64,000 bases of DNA from Nemertoderma westbladi. Taxonomy: Eukaryota; Xenacoelomorpha; Nemertodermatida; Nemertodermatidae. Under the pieces are notes generated by a model. It was not told the DNA's origin. It searched no databases and worked only from the letters and a program-made list of their open reading frames with translations. Shown in pieces: positions 42,001-51,000 of the stretch. The DNA lies in NCBI GenBank assembly GCA_032718475.1, contig JAUCBJ010008370.1:1-64000 (forward strand), written 5' to 3'. The first letter of the stretch is position 1. The number at the start of each line of letters is the position of its first letter. The position numbers and the translations under genes are program-made.

Positions 42001-45000
42001 GGTCTACAAACTGACATTAGTTCCGTTGTTTCTTGTCTACAAACTGACATTAGTTCCGTTGTTTCTTGTCTACAAACTGACATTAGTTCCGTTGTTTCTT
42101 GTCTACAAACTGACATTAGTTCCGTTGTTTCTTGTCTACAAACTTACATTAGTTCCGTTGTTTCCTGGTCTACAAACTTAAATTAGTTCCATTGTTTCCT
42201 GGTCTACAAACTGACATTAGTTCCGTTGTTTCCTGGTCTACAAACTGACATTAGTTCCATTGTTTCCTGGTCTACAAACTTACATTAGTTCCGTTGTTTC
42301 CTGGTCTACAAACTTACATTAGTTCCGTTGTTTCCTGGTCTACAAACTTAAATTAGTTCCATTGTTTCCTGGTCTACAAACTGACATTAGTTCCGTTGTT
42401 TCTTGTCTACAAACTGACATTAGTTCCGTTGTTTCCTGGTCTACAAACTTACACTAGTTCCGTTGTTTCCTGGTCTACAAACTTACATTAGTTCCGTTGT
42501 TTCCTGGTCTACAAACTTAAATTAGTTCCATTGTTTCCTGGTCTACAAACTGACATTAGTTCCGTTGTTTCTTGTCTACAAACTGACATTAGTTCCATTG
42601 TTTCCTGGTCTACAAACTGACATTAGTTCCGTTGTTTCTTGTCTACAAACTGACATTAGTTCCGTTGTTTCTTGTCTACAAACTTACATTAGTTCCGTTG
42701 TTTCCTGGTCTACAAACTTAAATTAGTTCCATTGTTTCCTGGTCTACAAACTGACATTAGTTCCGTTGTTTCTTGTCTACAAACTGACATTAGTTCCGTT
42801 GTTTCTTGTCTACAAACTGACATTAGTTCCATTGTTTCCTGGTCTACAAACTTACATTAGTTCCGTTGTTTCCTGGTCTACAAACTTACATTAGTTCCAT
42901 TGTTACCTGGTCTACAAACTTAAATTAGTTCCATTGTTTCCTGGTCTACAAACTGACATTAGTTCCGTTGTTTCTTGTCTACAAACTGACATTAGTTCCG
43001 TTGTTTCTTGTCTACAAACTGACATTAGTTCCGTTGTTTCTTGTCTACAAACTTACATTAGTTCCGTTGTTTCCTGGTCTACAAACTTAAATTAGTTCCA
43101 TTGTTTCTTGTCTACAAACTTACATTAGTTCCGTTGTTTCTTGTCTACAAACTGACATTAGTTCCGTTGTTTCTTGTCTACAAACTTACATTAGTTCCGT
43201 TGTTTCCTGGTCTACAAACTTAAATTAGTTCCGTTGTTTCCTGGTCTACAAACTGACATTAGTTCCGTTGTTTCCTGGTCTACAAACTTAAATTAGTTCC
43301 ATTGTTTCCTGGTCTACAAACTGACATTAGTTCCGTTGTTTCTTGTCTACAAACTGACATTAGTTCCGTTGTTTCTTGTCTACAAACTGACATTAGTTCC
43401 GTTGTTTCTTGTCTACAAACTTACATTAGTTCCGTTGTTTCCTGGTCTACAAACTTAAATTAGTTCCATTGTTTCTTGTCTACAAACTTACATTAGTTCC
43501 GTTGTTTCTTGTCTACAAACTGACATTAGTTCCGTTGTTTCTTGTCTACAAACTGACATTAGTTCCGTTGTTTCTTGTCTACAAACTTACATTAGTTCCG
43601 TTGTTTCCTGGTCTACAAACTTAAATTAGTTCCATTGTTTCCTGGTCTACAAACTGACATTAGTTCCATTGTTTCCTGGTCTACAAACTTAAATTAGTTC
43701 CATTGTTTCCTGGTCTACAAACTAACATTAGTTCCGTTGTTTCTTGTCTACAAACTTACATTAGTTCCATTGTTTATTGTCTACAAACTTACATTAGTTC
43801 CATTGTTTCCTGGTCTACAAACTTACATTAGTTCCGTTGTTTCTTGTCTACAAACTTACATTAGTTCCATTGTTTATTGTCTACAAACTTACATTAGTTC
43901 CATTGTTTCCTGGTCTACAAACTTACATTAGTTCCGTTGTTTCTTGTCTACAAACTTACATTAGTTCCATTGTTTATTGTCTACAAACTTACATTAGTTC
44001 CATTGTTTCCTGGTCTACAAACTTACATTAGTTCCATTGTTTCCTGGTCTACAAACTAACATTAGTTCCGTTGTTTCTTGTCTACAAACTTACATTAGTT
44101 CCATTGTTTATTGTCTACAAACTTACATTAGTTCCATTGTTTCCTGGTCTACAAACTTACATTAGTTCCATTGTTTCCTGGTCTACAAACTTACATTAGT
44201 TCCGTTGTTTCTTGTCTACAAACTTACATTAGTTCCATTGTTTATTGTCTACAAACTTACATTAGTTCCATTGTTTCCTGGTCTACAAACTTACATTAGT
44301 TCCGTTGTTTCCTGGTCTACAAACTTAAATTAGTTCCATTGTTTCCTGGTCTACAAACTGACATTAGTTCCGTTGTTTCTTGTCTACAAACTGACATTAG
44401 TTCCGTTGTTTCTTGTCTACAAACTGACATTAGTTCCGTTGTTTCTTGTCTACAAACTGACATTAGTTCCGTTGTTTCTTGTCTACAAACTTACATTAGT
44501 TCCGTTGTTTCCTGGTCTACAAACTTAAATTAGTTCCATTGTTTCCTGGTCTACAAACTGACATTAGTTCCGTTGTTTCCTGGTCTACAAACTGACATTA
44601 GTTCCATTGTTTCCTGGTCTACAAACTGACATTAGTTCCGTTGTTTCTTGTCTACAAACTGACATTAGTTCCGTTGTTTCTTGTTTACAAACTTACATTA
44701 GTTCCGTTGTTACCTGGTCTACAAACTTAAATTAGTTCCGTTGTTTCCTGGTCTACAAACTTAAATTAGTTCCATTGTTTCTTGTCTACAAACTTACATT
44801 AGTTCCGTTGTTTCCTGGTCTACAAACTTAAATTAGTTCCGTTGTTTCCTGGTCTACAAACTGACATTAGTTCCATTGTTTCCTGGTCTACAAACTTAAA
44901 TTAGTTCCATTGTTTCCTGGTCTACAAACTGACATTAGTTCCGTTGTTTCTTGTCTACAAACTGACATTAGTTCCGTTGTTTCCTGGTCTACAAACTTAA

Positions 45001-48000
45001 ATTAGTTCCATTGTTTCCTGGTCTACAAACTGACATTAGTTCCGTTGTTTCTTGTCTACAAACTGACATTAGTTCCGTTGTTTCTTGTTTACAAACTTAC
45101 ATTAGTTCCGTTGTTACCTGGTCTACAAACTTAAATTAGTTCCGTTGTTTCCTGGTCTACAAACTTAAATTAGTTCCATTGTTTCTTGTCTACAAACTTA
45201 CATTAGTTCCGTTGTTTCCTGGTCTACAAACTTAAATTAGTTCCGTTGTTTCCTGGTCTACAAACTTAAATTAGTTCCATTGTTTCCTGGTCTACAAACT
45301 GACATTAGTTCCGTTGTTTCCTGGTCTACAAACTTAAATTAGTTCCATTGTTTCCTGGTCTACAAACTGACATTAGTTCCGTTGTTTCTTGTCTACAAAC
45401 TGACATTAGTTCCGTTGTTTCCTGGTCTACAAACTTAAATTAGTTCCATTGTTTCCTGGTCTACAAACTGACATTAGTTCCATTGTTTCCTGGTCTACAA
45501 ACTTAAATTAGTTCCATTGTTTCCTGGTCTACAAACTGACATTAGTTCCATTGTTTCCTGGTCTACAAACTTAAATTAGTTCCATTGTTTCCTGGTCTAC
45601 AAACTGACATTAGTTCCATTGTTTCCTGGTCTACAAACTTAAATTAGTTCCATTGTTTCCTGGTCTACAAACTTACATTAGTTCCATTGTTTCCTGGTCT
45701 ACAAACTTACATTAGTTCCATTGTTTCCTGGTCTACAAACTTACATTAGTTCCATTGTTTCCTGGTCTACAAACTTACATTAGTTCCATTGTTTCCTGGT
45801 CTACAAACTTACATTAGTTCCATTGTTTCCTGGTCTACAAACTTAAATTAGTTCCATTGTTTCCTGGTCTAAAAACTGACATTAGTTCCGTTGTTTCTTG
45901 TCTACAAACTGACATTAGTTCCGTTGTTTCCTGGTCTACAAACTGACATTAGTTCCATTGTTTCCTGGTCTACAAACTTAAATTAGTTCCATTGTTTCCT
46001 GGTCTACAAACTTACATTAGTTCCATTGTTTCCTGGTCTACAAACTTAAATTAGTTCCATTGTTTCCTGGTCTACAAACTGACATTAGTTCCATTGTTTC
46101 CTGGTCTACAAACTTAAATTAGTTCCATTGTTTCCTGGTCTACAAACTGACATTAGTTCCATTGTTTCCTGGTCTACAAACTTAAATTAGTTCCATTGTT
46201 TCCTGGTCTACAAACTTACATTAGTTCCGTTGTTACCTGGTCTACAAACTTAAATTAGTTCCATTGTTTCCTGGTCTACAAACTTACATTAGTTCCGTTG
46301 TTACCTGGTCTACAAACTTAAATTAGTTCCATTGTTTCCTGGTCTACAAACTGACATTAGTTCCGTTGTTTCTTGTCTACAAACTAACATTAGTTCCGTT
46401 GTTTCTTGTCTACAAACTTACATTAGTTCCGTTGTTTCTTGTCTACAAACTGACATTAGTTCCGTTGTTTCCTGGTCTACAAACTTACATTAGTTCCGTT
46501 GTTTCTTGTCTACAAACTTACATTAGTTCCGTTGTTTCCTGGTCTACCTGGCAGACCACATGCGCCTTCAACTCCAATCAAACCATTTGCGCCGTGAATT
46601 CCGCTGTACCCTTTGGATCCTTTGAAACCAGGATTTCCTGAAAATTTTAAGTTTAAATTTAAATTATTCTCGCAAGCAATATGTATACTACAATATAGTA
46701 TCCTGTATCTTATAATATTATTCTAGAAATGTTGTAATATTAATTGTGTTACCATAGTGACAAGGTAATCAATACAAATAATATTTGCCTTCAAAATATA
46801 GTGGCTACCTTGTTGTCCTTGGTTTCCTGTAGGACCAACATCCCCTCTGTCACCTTTAGATCCACGTATCCCCGGGTTACCAGTTCCACCTCTGTCACCT
46901 GCTACCCCTGCTTGGCCTTGAATACCCCGAATTCCCTAAGGAAACAACAAACAAAGAAGATAATAATGATAAATAATTACCTTACCATCTACCATGTATG
47001 CTAAATGTGTAGCTGATATAATAATGCCCTATAGGTGGTGCAAACCACTCTACGGTATGGTGTTTGGTCCTATTCTATGGTTGGTTGTGCACCAACTTGT
47101 ATAGGAGTGGATATGGCTACCAACTTTTCTATATTTTATTTAAATAACCATTATTGATAATTCCAGCTGCGAGGTCTCGGGTTCAATCCCAGGTCTAAAC
47201 CCATTACTTTTTATCTAACAGGTAATGCTACCAAACCCACCAAGATGGATGTGGCGTATGTTTGTTGAGTAATAGAGAGGTCAGGTATAATCAGAGCTCG
47301 AGAGGGTAAACCTTGGGAGTAAAAAAGTGCGATCCCCTCCCTAGTTTACATCGTTATTTTAGCTGCCACAAACTGAGTGTAGCCTTTGAGTTCTCTCTGA
47401 ATGGAAGGTTGCCTCCAGCAGATTGTAGCCTCTGTGTTTCCCCCGGTGGCCGGTAGAGTGTACCCTCTGTGTTGTCTCCGGTAGAGTGTAGCCTCTGTGT
47501 TGCCCACGGTAAAGTATAGCCTCTGTGTTGCCCCCGGTAAAGTGTAGCCTCTGTGTTGCCTCCGCTAGATTGTAGCCTCTGTGTTGCCTCCGGTAGATTG
47601 TAGCATCTGTGTGGCCTCTGGTATAGCCTGTGTTGCCTCCGGTAGATTGTAGCCTCTGTGTTGCCTCCGGTAGAGTGTAACCTCTGTGTTGCCTCCGGTA
47701 GATTGTAGCCTCTGTGTTGCCTCCGGTAGATTGTAGCATCTGTGTGGCCTCTGGTATAGCCTCTGTGTTGCCTCCGGTAGATTGTAGCCTTTGTGTTGCC
47801 TCCGGTAGGGTGTAGCCTCTGTGTTGCCTCCGCTAGATTGTAGCCTCTGTGTTGCCTCCGCTAGATTGTAGCATCTGTGTTGCCTCTGGTAGAGAGGAAC
47901 CTCCGGGTTGTCTCCGGTACAGTGTAGCCTCTGTGTTGCCTCCGGTAGATTGTAGCCTCTGTGTTGCCTCCGGTAGATTGTAGCATCTGTGTGGCCTCTG

Positions 48001-51000
48001 GTATAACCTCTGTGTTGCCTCCGGTAGATTGTAGCCTCTGTGTTGTCTCCGGTAGAGTGTAGCCTCTTTGTTGCCTCCGGTAGATTGTAGCCTCTGTGTT
48101 GCCACCGGTAGAGTGTAGCCTCTGTGTTGCCTCCGCTAGATTGTAGCCTCTGTGTTGCCTCCGGTAGATTGTAGCATCTGTGTGGCCTCTGGTATAGCCT
48201 CTGTGTTGCCTCCGGTAGATTGTAGCCTCTGTGTTGCCTCCGGTAGAGTGTAGCCTCTGTGTTGCCTCCGGTAGATTGTAGCCTCTGTGTTGCCTCCGGT
48301 AGAGTGTAGCCTCTGTGTTGCCTCCGGTAGATTGTAGCCTCTGTGTTGCCTCCGGTAGATTGTAGCATCTGTGTGGCCTCTGGTATAGCCTCTGTGTTGC
48401 CTCCGGTAGATTGTAGCCTCTGTGTTGCCTCCGGTAGAGTGTAGCCTCTGTGTTGCCTCCGCTAGATTGTAGCCTCTGGTTGCTCCCGGTAGAGTGTGGC
48501 TTCTGTGTTGCCTCCAGTAGATTGTAGCCTCTGTGTTGCCTCCGGTAGATTGTAGCATCTGTGTGGCCTCTGGTATAGCCTCTGTGTTGCCTCCGGTAGA
48601 TTGTAGCCTCTGTGTTGCCTCCGGTAGAGTGTAGCCTCTGTGTTGCCTCCGCTAGATTGTAGCCTCTGGTTGCTCCCGGTAGAGTGTGGCTTCTGTGTTG
48701 CCTCCGCTAGATTGTAGCCTCTGGTTGCTCCCGGTAGAGTGTGGCTTCTGTGTTGCCTCCAGTAGATTGTAGCCTCTGTGTTGCCTCTGGTATAGCCTCT
48801 GTGTTGCCTCCGGTAGATTGTAGCCTCTGGTTGCTCCCGGTAGAGTGTGGCTTCTGTGTTGCCTCCGCTAGATTGTAGCCTCTGGTTGCTCCCGGTAGAG
48901 TGTGGCTTCTGTGTTGCCTCCGCTAGATTGTAGCCTCTGGTTGCTCCCGGTAGAGTGTGGCTTCTGTGTTGCCTCCGGTAGAGAGGAACCTCCGGGTTGT
49001 CTCCGGTAGAGTGTAGCCTCTGTGACGCCTCCGGTAGAGAGGAACCTCCGGGTTGTCTCCGGTAGAGTGTAGCCTCTGTGTTGCCTCCGGTAGAGAGGAA
49101 CCTCCGGGTTGTCTCCGGTAAAGTGTAGCCTCTGTGACGCCTCCGGTAGAGAGGAACCTTCGGGTTGTCTCCGGTAGAGTGTAGCCTCTGTGTTGCCTCC
49201 AGTAGATTGTAGCCTCTGTGTTGCCTCCAGTAGATTGTAGCCTCTGTGTTGCCTCCGGTAGAGAGGAACCTCCGGGTTGCCTCCGGCAGAGTGTAGCTCT
49301 GTGTTGCCCCCGGTAGAGTGTAGCCTCTGTGTTGCCTCCGGTAGAGAGGAACCTCCGGGTTGTCTCCGGTAGAGTGTAGCCTCTGTGTTGCCTCCGGTAG
49401 ATTGTAGCCTCTGTGTTGCCTCCAGTAGATTGTAGCCTCTGTGTTGCCTCCGGTAGAGAGGAACCTCCGGGTTGCCTCCGGCAGAGTGTAGCTCTGTGTT
49501 GCCCCCGGTAGAGTGTAGCCTCTGTGTTGCCTCCGGTAGAGAGGAACCTCCGGGTTGTCTCCGGTAGAGTGTAGCCTCTGTGTTGCCTCCGGTAGATTGT
49601 AGCCTCTGTGTTGCCTCCGGTAGATTGTAGCCTCTGTGTTGCCTCCAGTAGATTGTAGCCTCTGTGTTGCCTCCGGTAGAGAGGAACCTCCGGGTTGCCT
49701 CCGGCAGAGTGTAGCTCTGTGTTGCCCCCGGTAGAGTGTAGCCTCTGTGTTGCCTCCGGTAGATTGTAGCCTCTGTGTTGCCTCCGGTAGATTGTAGCCT
49801 CTGTGTTGCCTCCAGTAGATTGTAGCCTCTGTGTTGCCTCCGGTAGAGAGGAACCTCCGGGTTGCCTCCGGCAGAGTGTAGCTCTGTGTTGCCCCCGGTA
49901 GAGTGTAGCCTCTGTGTTGCCCCCGGTAGAGTGTAGCCTCTGTGTTGCCTCCGGTAGATTGTAGCCTCTGTGTTGCCTCCGGTAGAGAGGAACCTCCGGG
50001 TTGCCTCCGGCAGAGTGTAGCTCTGTGTTGCCCCCGGTAGAGTGTAGCCTCTGTGTTGCCCCCGGTAGAGTGTAGCCTCTGTGTTGCCTCCGGTAGATTG
50101 TAGCCTCTGTGTTGCCTCCGGTAGATTGTAGCCTCTGTGTTGCCTCCAGTAGATTGTAGCATCTGTGTTGCCTCTAGTAGAGAGGAACCTCCGGGTTGTT
50201 TCCGGTAGAGTGTAGCCTCTGTGTTGCCTCCGGTAGATTGTAGCCTCTGTGTTGCCTCCAGTAGATTGTAGCCTCTGTGTTGCCTCCGGTAGAGAGGAAC
50301 CTCCGGGTTGCCTCCGGCAGAGTGTAGCTCTGTGTTGCCCCCGGTAGAGTGTAGCCTCTGTGTTGCCCCCGGTAGAGTGTAGCCTCTGTGTTGCCTCCGG
50401 TAGATTGTAGCCTCTGTGTTGCCTCCGGTAGATTGTAGCCTCTGTGTTGCCTCCAGTAGATTGTAGCATCTGTGTTGCCTCTAGTAGAGAGGAACCTCCG
50501 GGTTGTTTCCGGTAGAGTGTAGCCTCTGTGTTGCCTCCGGTAGATTGTAGCCTCTGTGTTGCCTCCGCTAGAGTGTAGCCTCTGTGACGCCTCTAGTAGA
50601 GAGGAACCTCCGGGTTGTCTCCGGTAGAGTGTAGCATCTGTGTTGCCTCTAGTAGAGAGGAACCTCCGGGTTGTCTCCGGTAGAGTGTAGCCTCTGTGTT
50701 GCCTCCGGTAGAGAGGAACCTCCGGGTTGCCTCCGGTGGAGCCTTTGGGTTGCGGCCGCTGTTTCGTATTTCACATCTACAGATCAGTTTACACCGTTAC
50801 TTACTTATCGGTCCAAGTGATAAACGAACATGATTTGCACTCCCACAGGGCCCACCTCTCAAGTTTCAACAAAACTATATCAACAATCGTGTTGATTGTG
50901 CTATTTGTGACACTGATATCAGTTACGCAAACCTCACTCTAGTCACACCACATAATCAATTATATCAAGATGAAACTGGTTTCAATTTCCCCAAATGATT

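Noticed and set aside
38730-46547. CRISPR-like appearance of the 33/34-bp and 47-bp arrays
   Set aside because: No unique spacers between units, and the setting is a metazoan intron; these are minisatellites.
46522-46550. Exon 3 ending at CCAG|gtagac (46548)
   Set aside because: It leaves phase 1, while exon 4 is phase 0 and would hit a stop after four codons. The AAT|gtaagt donor keeps the frame and the Gly register.
47359-50469. Long minus-strand open frames with STGGNTEAT-type repeats
   Set aside because: Products of the 28-bp minisatellite read in three frames; no start context, splice sites or non-repeat domain.
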